In this document: positions 1-7,621 of the stretch, one piece after another
Numbering within the stretch: the first letter of the stretch is position 1
How the letters are laid out: each line of letters begins with the position of its first letter
Assembly: GCA_002361095.1 (NCBI GenBank)
Contig: DERU01000314.1
Location: 1 to 13,960 of the forward strand
DNA length: 13,960 nucleotides
Direction of reading: 5' to 3'
Origin: Lachnospiraceae bacterium UBA3332
Lineage (GTDB): Bacteria; Bacillota; Clostridia; Lachnospirales; Lachnospiraceae
Notes under the pieces: model-generated
What the model was told of the DNA's origin: nothing
The model's database searches: none
The model's input: only the letters and a program-made list of their open reading frames with translations
Program-made: the position numbers and the translations under genes

Positions 1-61
1 GGCCGTTGTCCCCCTGCCGCCCATGCCCTTCCGTCCGGGCCGCAAAATTGATTCCCGCAGC
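1..61. other. Unassigned left flank
   Basis: No gene can be supported here. A frame open on the + strand from the window edge stops at 107-109, and a minus-strand frame is open from an ATG near 85 to the edge. Either could be the end or start of a gene cut by the window, but neither translation resembles a family I recognise and both are short. No terminator hairpin with a T-run is visible. Confidence 0.4.
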
Positions 62-90
62 GCATATTTCCCCGGACAACCTCATATGGT
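62..90 (+). promoter_or_regulatory. Sigma-E-type sporulation promoter candidate
   Basis: GCATATT at 62-68 is followed by exactly 14 bases and then CATATGGT at 83-90. The Bacillus sigma-E consensus as I recall it is kmATATT, 14 bases, CATACAnT. The -35 element matches at every position and the -10 matches CATA and the final T. Transcription would start near 97, giving a leader of about 90 bases before the ATPase start at 187. Sigma-E is the early mother-cell factor and is known to drive spoIIIA in Bacillus, so its position ahead of an ATPase-spoIIIA block makes sense. Activity is inferred. Confidence 0.6.
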
Positions 91-186
91 ATATCAGTGT
101 ACAAGCTGACGGCTTTCCATGTGATGCCATGGGTCTGGCGGCGGCCGGGCGGCTGCGTGGACGCCGGGATAAGGAGTGAGGAGAGG

Positions 187-2892
187 ATGTATGAGACAAA
201 GACGGCAAAGGAAACCTGTGGGATACTAAAGAGCGATACGGTGCGCGGGCTTTCCGGCGCGGAAGCGCAGAAAAGATACCGGGAGCAGGGGCCGAACGTC
301 CTGCGGGAAACGGGAAAAAAGAGCAGGATCGCTTCTTTTGTGGAGCAGTTAAACGACCCGTTGATCTATGTTCTTCTGGCGTCTGCCGCCATCTCCCTTT
401 TCCTGCATGAGACGGGGGATGCCGTGATCATTCTCGCAGTGGTGGGGTTGAATGCGTTTGTGGGCGTGGCGCAGGAGGGGAAGGCGCAGAAAGCGCTGGA
501 CTCCCTTAAAAGGCTGACCCAGCCGAAGGCTTTTGTGATACGGGACGGGAGGAAAACGGAAATTTTGGCGCAGGAACTGGTCTGCGGCGATTTGGTCTGT
601 CTGGAGGCGGGGATGCAGGTGCCGGCAGATCTGCGTCTGGTGTCCGCAGCCGGTCTGCAGGCGGAGGAATCTGCCCTGACAGGCGAAGCGGTTCCGGTCT
701 GGAAGGATGCAGGGTGGCTTGCGGCAGACCACGCGCATACGGCGTTGGGGGACAGGTGCAATATGGTCTTTATGTCCACCGTTGTGACGGGGGGACGGGG
801 ACAAGGCATTGTGACGGCCACGGGCATGGATACGGAAATCGGAAAGATTGCCGAGATGATGGGGGAAAGCAGGGAGGAACCCACGCCCCTGCAGCGCAGG
901 CTGGGAGAATTGGGCAAAATGCTGAGCCTTTTGTCGCTGGGTATTTGCGTGGCGCTGTTTTTTATTGCGGTCATTCAAAAAAGGGATGTTTTTGAGATGC
1001 TTCTGACCGCCATATCCTTGGCCGTGGCGGCAGTGCCGGAAGGGCTTCCGGCGGTAGTGACGCTGTGCCTGGCGCTTAGCGTTACCAGAATGGTGAAGGT
1101 GCATGCGATTATCCGCCGCCTTCCTTCCGTGGAAACGCTGGGAGCGGTAAACGTGGTGTGTTCGGACAAAACCGGAACCCTGACCCAGAACCGGATGACG
1201 GTGACGGCTTATTTTACGGAGCAGAAATATTATGACGCAGAGACGGGCAGCGCCGCAGACAACCGGGAATTTGTGAGGGCCATGCTTTTGTGCAACGACG
1301 CCTGTGCGGCAAAAGAGCGCATCGGGGATCCTACGGAACTGGCGCTGTTGGATTTCGGGAAAAAATGCGGATGGGAGAAAGAAGCGCTGGAGAGGGACAT
1401 GCCGCGCGTGGCGGAACTTTCTTTCGATTCCGACCGGAAGATGATGTCCACTTCCCACCGCCGCAAGGATGGTTTTGTCATGTATGCCAAGGGTGCGCCT
1501 GACCGGATTTTGCAGAGGTGCAGGAATGTCTGGATCGGAGGGAAAACGCTTGCGCTGACCGGCGCTTACAGACAGCAGATTGAAAAGGCGGCGGGAAGGA
1601 TGGCTTCGCAGGCGCTGCGGGTGCTGGCCGTGGCCTGCCGGACAGGGGAGGGCATCAGGGAGCAGGAACTGACGTTTCTGGGGTTGGTGGGAATGAAAGA
1701 CCCGATCCGTCCGGAAGCGGCAGAGGCGGTGCAAACCTTCCGGCAGGCGGGGGTTTCCACGGTAATGATTACAGGCGATCATGTGGAGACGGCCTACGCC
1801 ATAGCAAAGCAGCTGGGAATTGTGGAACGCATGGAGCAGTGCATGCGGGGGGAACAGCTTTCGGGAATGCCCGAGGAACAACTGCAGGAAAAGCTGAAAA
1901 GCGTACGGGTGTTCGCACGGGTTTCCCCGGCCAACAAGGTACAGATCGTCAAAGGGTTTCAAAAAAGCGGCAAAATTGTGGCCATGACCGGGGACGGGGT
2001 CAACGACGCGCCTTCCTTAAAGGCTGCCAACGTGGGGATAGCCATGGGGAAAAACGGGACGGATGTGGCCAGACAGGCTTCCGACATGGTTTTGGCCGAT
2101 GATAATTTCGCGACGATCGAAAAAGCGATTGAGGAGGGCCGGGGCGTTTATGAAAATATAAAAAAATCCGTGATCTTTTTGCTTTCCTCCAATTTGGGGG
2201 AAATTCTGACGATGTTTACGGCGGTGCTTTTGGGGCTTTCCTCCCCCCTGAAATCCGTACATATTTTATGGATTAATTTGATTACGGATTCCCTTCCGGC
2301 GCTGGCGCTGGGGGTGGACAAAAACGACACCAAAAGCCTGATGTGCAGGCCGCCCAGGGAGGCGAAGGAAAGTCTGTTTGCGGACGGAGGCCTGTCCAAA
2401 ACCGTATTTTACGGGATTTTGATTGCGGGAATCAGCCTTACGGCCTTTTTTACGGTTCCCTTTGGCATACTCAAGGCGCAGGGGCTGCCGTTTTCGCTGG
2501 AAACGGCGGCGGCGCTTTTGGGACGGGAAGAGGTTCTTTTGCGTGCCCAGACCTATGCGTTTACGGTGCTGGGAATGTCGCAGCTGTTTCACGCGGTAGG
2601 GATGCGGGATGTGCGCAAATCGGTCTTTTCGATGAATCATCTGGAAAACCGGGTCATGATTTTTGCCTGTCTGGCAGGATTTGCCCTGCAGTTTAGCGTG
2701 ACGGAATTTCCGTTTTTTGTGCGGGCCTTCGGAACCGCCCGGCTGGCGCGCTGGGAATGGCTGTATTTGTCGGGACTGGCGGCTTTTCCCATGATTGCCC
2801 ATGAACTTTTGGCGCTGTTTTCCGGCCGGGAAGAACGGGTCGGTATCGCAGTGCCAAGGGAGGGATATAGATGCTGTCAGGAAAAGAGATAA
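187..2892 (+). CDS. P-type Ca2+-transporting ATPase (type II, SERCA-like)
   Basis: A 901-residue P-type ATPase predicted to pump Ca2+ out of the cytoplasm using ATP. Visible motifs in order are the actuator loop TGEA (165-168), M4 PEGLP (284-288), the phosphorylated Asp327 in DKTGT, nucleotide-site KGAPD (435-439), and TGDGVNDAP (601-609). M5 SSNLGE places Asn669 and Glu672, and M6 NLITD places Asn697 and Asp701, where SERCA has Ca2+ ligands. This argues for Ca2+ over H+ or Na+/K+. The start at 187 has AAGGAG at 171-176; an in-frame GTG at 97 would add 30 unlike residues and overlaps the likely transcription start. The 3' end overlaps spoIIIAA by 22 bases in another frame, so the two are probably cotranscribed and translationally coupled. 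Ion specificity rests on family motifs; Mn2+ (PMR1-type) transport remains possible. Confidence 0.93.
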   Translation: MYETKTAKETCGILKSDTVRGLSGAEAQKRYREQGPNVLRETGKKSRIASFVEQLNDPLIYVLLASAAISLFLHETGDAVIILAVVGLNAFVGVAQEGKAQKALDSLKRLTQPKAFVIRDGRKTEILAQELVCGDLVCLEAGMQVPADLRLVSAAGLQAEESALTGEAVPVWKDAGWLAADHAHTALGDRCNMVFMSTVVTGGRGQGIVTATGMDTEIGKIAEMMGESREEPTPLQRRLGELGKMLSLLSLGICVALFFIAVIQKRDVFEMLLTAISLAVAAVPEGLPAVVTLCLALSVTRMVKVHAIIRRLPSVETLGAVNVVCSDKTGTLTQNRMTVTAYFTEQKYYDAETGSAADNREFVRAMLLCNDACAAKERIGDPTELALLDFGKKCGWEKEALERDMPRVAELSFDSDRKMMSTSHRRKDGFVMYAKGAPDRILQRCRNVWIGGKTLALTGAYRQQIEKAAGRMASQALRVLAVACRTGEGIREQELTFLGLVGMKDPIRPEAAEAVQTFRQAGVSTVMITGDHVETAYAIAKQLGIVERMEQCMRGEQLSGMPEEQLQEKLKSVRVFARVSPANKVQIVKGFQKSGKIVAMTGDGVNDAPSLKAANVGIAMGKNGTDVARQASDMVLADDNFATIEKAIEEGRGVYENIKKSVIFLLSSNLGEILTMFTAVLLGLSSPLKSVHILWINLITDSLPALALGVDKNDTKSLMCRPPREAKESLFADGGLSKTVFYGILIAGISLTAFFTVPFGILKAQGLPFSLETAAALLGREEVLLRAQTYAFTVLGMSQLFHAVGMRDVRKSVFSMNHLENRVMIFACLAGFALQFSVTEFPFFVRAFGTARLARWEWLYLSGLAAFPMIAHELLALFSGREERVGIAVPREGYRCCQEKR

Positions 2893-3839
2893 TCCGCCTG
2901 TTTCCGGAGCCGCTCCGCGGCAGGTGGCAACAGGTGGCGCAGGAGAAGGACCGGATTTTGGAAATCCGGCTGCGCTCCCTGCGTCCGGTGATGGTGTATA
3001 TGGAAAACGGGGAATGGTATTTGGAAAAATCCGGCGGTCTGACCCAAAAACCGCACAAGGCATACCGGCTGCCCAGGGAGGAGTTGCAGCAGATTTTGCA
3101 GCATATGTGCAGATATTCCCTGTACGCCTATGAGGAGGAAATGGGAAAGGGCTATATCAGCGTAGACGGCGGCTTTCGGGTGGGCATTGCGGGGGAAGTG
3201 GTTTTAAAGCCGGACGGAGCCGTAAAAAACGTCCGCCATGTGTCCAGCATGAATATCCGGATTGCCAGGGAGGTCAAAGGGGCGGCCTGCAAGGTAATGC
3301 CCTGGCTTTATGAAAATACCCGGCTGGCCAATATCCTTATCATTTCACCGCCGGGATGCGGCAAAACCACACTGCTCCGGGACATTGTCCGTCTGGTCTC
3401 GGACGGGAATCCGTGGGCGCAGGGAATGACGGTAGGCCTGGTGGACGAGCGCTCCGAGATTGCGGGCTGCATACAGGGGATTCCCCAAAAAGATGTGGGA
3501 AGCCGGACGGATGTTTTGGACGGCTGTCCCAAAGCGGAAGGAATGATGATGCTTTTGCGCTCCATGGCGCCGGAAATGGTGGCGGTGGACGAGTTGGGTT
3601 TTAGGGCCGACATCCTGGCGTTGGAGCAGGCGCTCAAATGCGGCTGCTGCGTGACGGCAACCGTCCATGGGGCGTCCTTTGAGGAAGCGTTCCAAAAGCC
3701 TTTTTTGGCGCCGCTTGTCAAAAGCCGGGCCTTCGGACGGTTTTTGGTGTTGGGAAAACGGGAAGGAAAGTTTTTGGTAGAGCAGATTTATGACGGGGAA
3801 GGGAAGATTTTGGCGGAGGAAGTTCCATGCTCAAACTGA
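2871..3839 (+). CDS. spoIIIAA: Stage III sporulation protein AA, secretion-type ATPase
   Basis: A 322-residue cytoplasmic ATPase related to type II/IV secretion ATPases, needed in the mother cell for SpoIIIA-SpoIIQ channel function and forespore sigma-G activity. The Walker A motif PPGCGKTT spans 160-167 with Lys165. The Walker B-like VDELG has Asp240 and Glu241. The N-terminal 130 residues form the usual SpoIIIAA accessory region. Length is close to the Bacillus protein (about 307). The ATG follows an AGGGAGGG ribosome site and lies inside the end of the Ca2+ ATPase gene; the 3' end overlaps spoIIIAB by 13 bases. The overlaps suggest coupled translation from a single transcript. Confidence 0.97.
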   Translation: MLSGKEIIRLFPEPLRGRWQQVAQEKDRILEIRLRSLRPVMVYMENGEWYLEKSGGLTQKPHKAYRLPREELQQILQHMCRYSLYAYEEEMGKGYISVDGGFRVGIAGEVVLKPDGAVKNVRHVSSMNIRIAREVKGAACKVMPWLYENTRLANILIISPPGCGKTTLLRDIVRLVSDGNPWAQGMTVGLVDERSEIAGCIQGIPQKDVGSRTDVLDGCPKAEGMMMLLRSMAPEMVAVDELGFRADILALEQALKCGCCVTATVHGASFEEAFQKPFLAPLVKSRAFGRFLVLGKREGKFLVEQIYDGEGKILAEEVPCSN

Positions 3840-4399
3840 TCGGAGGCTGTATGGCGGTGGCGGGGGCCGTGGGGGCGGGTATCCGCGTGTGCATGGACAG
3901 AAGGCGGCGGATTGCCCAGCTGACGGCGCTGGAAAAGGCATTTTCCCTGATAGCGGGGGAAATTTCCTACAGCCGGGCATGTCTGCCGGAAATATTGACG
4001 GAGACGGGGCAAAGACTGCGGGAAAGTTTTGAGGGGGCCGTCGGCTTTGGCGGCGCTGTCAGGGAAGATACCGCTTTTTTGCTGGGGAATGCACTCGGGC
4101 AGGTGGGAAGGCGCCTGGAGGACGGAAGCGGTCAGGATATGCAAAGGATTTGGACGGAAGAGATGGGGGAGTATTTATCCCGCACGGCCATAAACCGCAG
4201 GGAAAAAGGATTGGTGCTCTCCTTTCCGGATACCGTGTACTTTTTGGATGGTTTGAGGCAGGAGGCCGCGGTGCGGGAATTTGCGGACCGGATGGGGGAA
4301 GCGGCGGCGTCCGCTAAGCTTTCGCATAAGCAGGAGAACCGGATTACAATGGCTTTTTGCATTGCACTGAGCCTGATGGCTGTGATTGTGTTGTGGTAG
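3827..4399 (+). CDS. spoIIIAB: Stage III sporulation protein AB
   Basis: A 190-residue membrane protein of the SpoIIIA complex. A hydrophobic stretch at about 4-21 is followed by a basic RRRR cluster near 25-28, a helical cytoplasmic domain, and a C-terminal membrane segment at about 172-190 ending in tryptophan. This outline (TM, helical domain, TM) fits SpoIIIAB, whose soluble domain resembles GspF of type II secretion. It is slightly longer than the Bacillus protein (about 171). The ATG lies inside the end of spoIIIAA with GGAGGA about seven bases ahead. The assignment rests on order in the operon and overall pattern more than on one motif. Confidence 0.95.
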   Translation: MLKLIGGCMAVAGAVGAGIRVCMDRRRRIAQLTALEKAFSLIAGEISYSRACLPEILTETGQRLRESFEGAVGFGGAVREDTAFLLGNALGQVGRRLEDGSGQDMQRIWTEEMGEYLSRTAINRREKGLVLSFPDTVYFLDGLRQEAAVREFADRMGEAAASAKLSHKQENRITMAFCIALSLMAVIVLW

Positions 4400-4411
4400 G
4401 GAGAAAAAAGC

Positions 4412-4606
4412 ATGGAAATCAGTCTGATTTTTAAAATAGCGGCGGTAGGAGTGCTGGTTACGATTCTGAGTCAGGTATTGAAGCATAGCGGAAGGGAAGA
4501 ACATGCCTTTTTGCTGTCGCTTGCGGCGCTGATTTTGGTGTTAAGCTGGATCGTGCCCTATATCAATGATTTGTTTACAATGGTGCAGACTTTGTTTTCC
4601 CTGTGA
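4412..4606 (+). CDS. spoIIIAC: Stage III sporulation protein AC
   Basis: A 64-residue protein with two membrane segments (about 5-24 and 33-52) and a short loop containing KHSGREEHA. Size and topology match SpoIIIAC, a small subunit of the channel base that together with AD resembles FliQ-type export-gate proteins. It starts 12 bases after spoIIIAB with AGGGAG just upstream. The stop at 4604-4606 is followed directly by spoIIIAD. Confidence 0.95.
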   Translation: MEISLIFKIAAVGVLVTILSQVLKHSGREEHAFLLSLAALILVLSWIVPYINDLFTMVQTLFSL

Positions 4607-4651
4607 CAGGCAGGAGCGGCTTGCGGCGTTTGACGGTATCGCCGGTTGGGG

Positions 4652-4658
4652 AAGGAGG
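4652..4658 (+). promoter_or_regulatory. Ribosome binding site deciding the spoIIIAD start
   Basis: AAGGAGG is a full match to the anti-Shine-Dalgarno sequence and lies 10 bases before the TTG at 4669. No comparable site precedes the longer alternative start, a GTG at 4603 that overlaps the spoIIIAC stop. This favours TTG 4669. Confidence 0.75.
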
Positions 4659-4668
4659 TTTTGGGGCT

Positions 4669-5055
4669 TTGGCATTTTTAAAGGTAGGGGCGGTTGCGCT
4701 TCTCGGGATTTTGCTGGGAATCCAGTTCAAAAGCGGGAAACAGGAATACAGCGTATATATCGGCCTGGGAATCTGTCTGCTGATTTTTTCCGGCACGGCG
4801 GCGTACATGGGGCAGGTCCGGGAGCAGATGGAGGCGCTGATGGGGTATATTTCCATGGGCAGCCGCTATTTTTCCATTCTGTTTAAGGTGGTAGGCATTA
4901 CCTGGATCAGCGAGTTTGTGTCCGGGATTTGCCGGGACAGCGGATTCGGGGCGGTGGCTTCCCAGGTGGAACTTTTCGGAAAGGTAGCGATTTTGTTTGC
5001 GGGAATGCCTGTTTTTCTGGCGCTGATCGAAACGATCGCAGGATTTGCGGGGTAG
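4669..5055 (+). CDS. spoIIIAD: Stage III sporulation protein AD
   Basis: A 128-residue, strongly hydrophobic protein with predicted membrane segments near 2-18, 27-45, 66-85 and 104-125. The central pattern of KVVGITWISEF, then a Gly-rich turn and SQVELFGK, is typical of SpoIIIAD, a membrane subunit at the base of the SpoIIIA channel. TTG at 4669 is chosen for its strong ribosome site; from there the length is close to the Bacillus protein (133). A GTG at 4603 would add 22 mostly polar residues that look like readthrough of a leader. The stop lies two bases before the spoIIIAE start, suggesting coupling. Confidence 0.92.
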   Translation: MAFLKVGAVALLGILLGIQFKSGKQEYSVYIGLGICLLIFSGTAAYMGQVREQMEALMGYISMGSRYFSILFKVVGITWISEFVSGICRDSGFGAVASQVELFGKVAILFAGMPVFLALIETIAGFAG

Positions 5056-5057
5056 GA

Positions 5058-6107
5058 ATGGAACATTATCTGGAACAGTTGGATTTGGCGGAAATGATGG
5101 AAAAACTGGACGGCCTGTTTGCGCGGGGAAGCTTGGATTTGCCGAAATTGCTGGAGCAGATATTCGCGGGAAATATAAAAGAGGCGGCAGGGATGGTCTG
5201 GCAGGGATTGGGGAGCGGCCGTCTTTGGGGGCTTGCGGATATGAAAGGGATTTTTGCCTCCATTTTGGTTTTGGGGATTTTATCCGTGCTGGTCTCCGGG
5301 TTTTTGGCAGGATTTGAAAACCGTCGGATTGCAGAGATCGCGCATTCGATTTTTTATCTGCTGCTTTTGGCGATTCTCTTTAAAATATTCTCCAACTGTT
5401 TGTCCGTAGCGGGACAGACGCTGGAAATGACGGCACAGTTTTCCAAGTTTGCCCTGCCCGCGCTGTGTCTGAGCATGGGCCCTGCGGCGGGGAGCATGAC
5501 GGCGGCCGGATATTATGAGATGGCGCTGCTGTTGATTTTTGTGGTGGAGCATTTCATTTTGCGTGTCTGCCTGCCGCTTCTGCCGGTTTTCATGCTGCTG
5601 CTGTTGATGAACGGCGTGTGGGAGGACGGAAAGCTCGCCGCGTTTATGGAACTTTTGGAAAAAGCAATCCGGTCGGCCGCAAAGGTTTCATTGGCCCTGG
5701 TGACGGGACTGGGTGTTTTGCAGTCCATGGTGGCGCCGGCGCTTGACGGTTTAAAAAGAAGCGCCGCGCAGAAGGCGGTGGCTGCCATTCCCGGTCTTGG
5801 CGGGCTGGCGGATTCCACCACGCAGCTTTTGCTGGGTTCTGCGGTATTGCTCAAAAACAGCCTGGGAGTGTTCGTTCTCCTGCTTTTGGCAGCGCTGACG
5901 TTTTATCCGGTGCTGGAATTATTCCTATATGGGGCAATGCTGAAATTGGAGGGCGCGCTGGTGGGGGTGGTGGCGGACAAAAGGCTGACGGCATGCATTT
6001 TGCGGACGGCGGATGCCGTTTTTCTTTCCCTGCGGCTGGTGGCAAGCAGCGTGGCCTGCTTCTTTATTATGGTAGCGATCATAACCTGTCTGGTGGGAAA
6101 CGGATAA
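5058..6107 (+). CDS. spoIIIAE: Stage III sporulation protein AE
   Basis: A 349-residue polytopic membrane protein of the channel complex. The first 60 residues are soluble and helical. Hydrophobic segments follow near 64-85, 96-116, 152-186 (probably two), 207-225, 257-281 and 321-346. The IPGLGGLADSTTQLLLGSA stretch (244-262) is a family-like signature between two segments. The Bacillus protein is about 399 residues and begins with a signal-like hydrophobic segment; here no hydrophobic N-terminus exists. The same frame is open upstream to 4929, but that part overlaps spoIIIAD and encodes polar, Gly-rich sequence, so the ATG at 5058 is preferred. Initiation probably depends on coupling to the spoIIIAD stop at 5053-5055, because only a weak GGGG/TAGG site is present. 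Confidence 0.94.
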   Translation: MEHYLEQLDLAEMMEKLDGLFARGSLDLPKLLEQIFAGNIKEAAGMVWQGLGSGRLWGLADMKGIFASILVLGILSVLVSGFLAGFENRRIAEIAHSIFYLLLLAILFKIFSNCLSVAGQTLEMTAQFSKFALPALCLSMGPAAGSMTAAGYYEMALLLIFVVEHFILRVCLPLLPVFMLLLLMNGVWEDGKLAAFMELLEKAIRSAAKVSLALVTGLGVLQSMVAPALDGLKRSAAQKAVAAIPGLGGLADSTTQLLLGSAVLLKNSLGVFVLLLLAALTFYPVLELFLYGAMLKLEGALVGVVADKRLTACILRTADAVFLSLRLVASSVACFFIMVAIITCLVGNG

Positions 6108-6167
6108 GAAGCGCAGGGATACGGCGGCCGTCCGAAAGCGCGGTATAAAACGGCAGGAGGAGGACAT

Positions 6168-6782
6168 ATGCAAGCGTTGCTGGAAACGTTAAGGCAGGCG
6201 GCGATATTTATGGTGATCGGCAGAATGATCCTGCACTTTTTCCCCGGGGAAAAATATGACCGGTACGGAAAAATGATGGTGGCGCTGGTGGTGGTGTCCC
6301 AGCTGGCAGTGCCGTTGTTTTCCTTTTTGGAGGAAGGGTGGCGGCAGACATTTTGGGAACGGGTCGGGCAGTTGGAAACGGACAGCGAGATGTTCTCCGG
6401 GAAACTGGCAAACCTTATGGAGGGGGAGGGGGCGCTTGTGGAAAACGGGGTGGTACTATCGGTGGAAGAGTGTGTGCGGACACAGGCAAGGCAGGCCGGG
6501 GTAGAGGTGAAAGACGTGTATATAGAGGAGGGCGTGGTGGTGATAACGGTGGAAAAGCTGTCCGGCGGCACGCCTGCGGATACCGGGGCGGGGCAAGGGG
6601 CAATAGAGCCGGTGGAAATTCAAAAAATCACATGGGAGCAGGGAGGGGACGAATCCGGGGATGTGGCGGCTAAAGTGGGGGCGGGGGCCCAAAAAGGCAG
6701 GCCAAGGGAGGATTTGGCAAAGATTTTTGCGGACGGACTGGGGTTGAAAGCAGGGAGGGTGCAGGTCATTGAAAGGCAGTAA
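6168..6782 (+). CDS. spoIIIAF: Stage III sporulation protein AF
   Basis: A 204-residue protein with two N-terminal membrane segments (about 8-25 and 36-54) and a soluble domain (about 85-204) of the ring-building-motif type found in SpoIIIAF. The motif appears as a helix near 100-112, strands VKDVYIEEGVVVITVE (114-129), and a final helix and strand near 180-203. A low-complexity segment rich in Gly, Ala and acidic residues (about 132-180) interrupts it. The ATG has a strong AGGAGGAGGA site ending four bases upstream. It starts 60 bases after spoIIIAE, the second widest gap in the cluster, and its end overlaps spoIIIAG by 14 bases. Confidence 0.93.
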   Translation: MQALLETLRQAAIFMVIGRMILHFFPGEKYDRYGKMMVALVVVSQLAVPLFSFLEEGWRQTFWERVGQLETDSEMFSGKLANLMEGEGALVENGVVLSVEECVRTQARQAGVEVKDVYIEEGVVVITVEKLSGGTPADTGAGQGAIEPVEIQKITWEQGGDESGDVAAKVGAGAQKGRPREDLAKIFADGLGLKAGRVQVIERQ

Positions 6783-7368
6783 CTGGAGATTGTGGTGTAA
6801 AAAAAAGATGACCCGGGACAATTTGATTGTCTTTGCGCTTTTGGGTCTTTTGCTCATGGTGATCGCCCTCCCGACGGGAAAAAAGGACGAAAAGGCTGCG
6901 GCAGAGTCCGAACTATTGGACACAGAGAATGGTAAAATAGAATTAGGACAGGAAGAATATACGGACTGCGAGGCGGAACTGGAACGGAAGCTGGAACTGT
7001 TTTTGTCCCGCATGGACGGGGTAGGACAGACGGAGGTGATGATCACATTTTCTTCCACGCAGGAGCAGGTGGTGGAGAAAGATCCCACATCTGCCCTTGC
7101 AAAGACAGGGGAGAATGATTCGGCGGGCGGAAGCCGCAGCATAGAGTCGCAGAATCTGGGACAGGAGACGGTGTATACGACGGACAGGGAGGGAAACCGG
7201 ACGCCTTATGTGAAAAAGACATTGGCGGCACAGGTAAGGGGCGTTACCGTGCTGGCACAGGGCGGAGGAGAGCCGGTGATCCAAAAGAATATAACGGATG
7301 TGATTATGGCATTATTTGGGATTGATGCTCATAAAATAAAAGTAGCAAAACTGGTGACAGCAAAATAG
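6769..7368 (+). CDS. spoIIIAG: Stage III sporulation protein AG
   Basis: A 199-residue ring-forming protein. A basic N-terminus (RLWCKKK) precedes one membrane segment (about 19-35). The outer part has a ring-building domain split into about 65-94 and 150-195 by a hydrophilic insertion (about 95-149), matching the known SpoIIIAG layout, where the insertion forms a beta-ring. SpoIIIAG forms a large ring in the space between mother-cell and forespore membranes. The TTG at 6769 has GGGAGGG nine bases upstream and keeps the basic segment before the membrane helix. An ATG at codon 14 is possible but has no ribosome site. Confidence 0.94.
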   Translation: MKGSNWRLWCKKKMTRDNLIVFALLGLLLMVIALPTGKKDEKAAAESELLDTENGKIELGQEEYTDCEAELERKLELFLSRMDGVGQTEVMITFSSTQEQVVEKDPTSALAKTGENDSAGGSRSIESQNLGQETVYTTDREGNRTPYVKKTLAAQVRGVTVLAQGGGEPVIQKNITDVIMALFGIDAHKIKVAKLVTAK

Positions 7369-7397
7369 ACAGCGGTTGCGGCCTGCTTTTGCGAGAG

Positions 7398-7550
7398 CGT
7401 GTTTGAAAATGCTTTGTACCGGATGTGCATTATATTTTGTGGGAGATTTGCGCCAGGTGAGGGACGCATAGCAGGCCGTGCAACCTGAATTTGGCACAAA
7501 TCCCACGTAAAGCGGGGGATGCAGCCGGCGGGTATGAAGTTTCAAACACG
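7398..7550. repeat. Palindromic MITE-like / structured repeat element
   Basis: The ends are a perfect 11-base inverted repeat, CGTGTTTGAAA at 7398-7408 and TTTCAAACACG at 7540-7550. Inside, GTGGGAGATTTGCGCCA (7439-7455) pairs with TGGCACAAATCCCAC (7492-7506) with a two-base bulge and one mismatch. CAGGT (7454-7458) pairs with ACCTG (7483-7487). The whole folds as one long, interrupted hairpin of about 153 bases with no gene on either strand. It could be a nonautonomous mobile repeat (MITE) or a structured RNA processed from the spoIIIA transcript. I associate similar sequence with repeats in gut Lachnospiraceae, but that is memory only. Confidence 0.6.
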
Positions 7551-7621
7551 TTCCGGGAAGAAGGGACGCAGCGGACAATGCTGTCGCTGAATATGAATAA
7601 GGAAAGCAGAGGGCGTAGAAA

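Noticed and set aside
349..1962. Minus-strand open frame of 537 codons within the Ca2+ ATPase gene
   Set aside because: Same kind of antisense shadow; low-complexity basic composition and no recognisable domain.
4929..5057. Longer spoIIIAE starting inside spoIIIAD
   Set aside because: The extra 43 residues are polar and Gly-rich, show no signal sequence, and would overlap most of the spoIIIAD 3' third; ATG 5058 fits the operon spacing.
6634..6687. G-tract cluster that could form a G-quadruplex in spoIIIAF
   Set aside because: One loop is eight bases long and the coding strand is G-rich throughout; it encodes the Gly-rich linker, so composition explains it.
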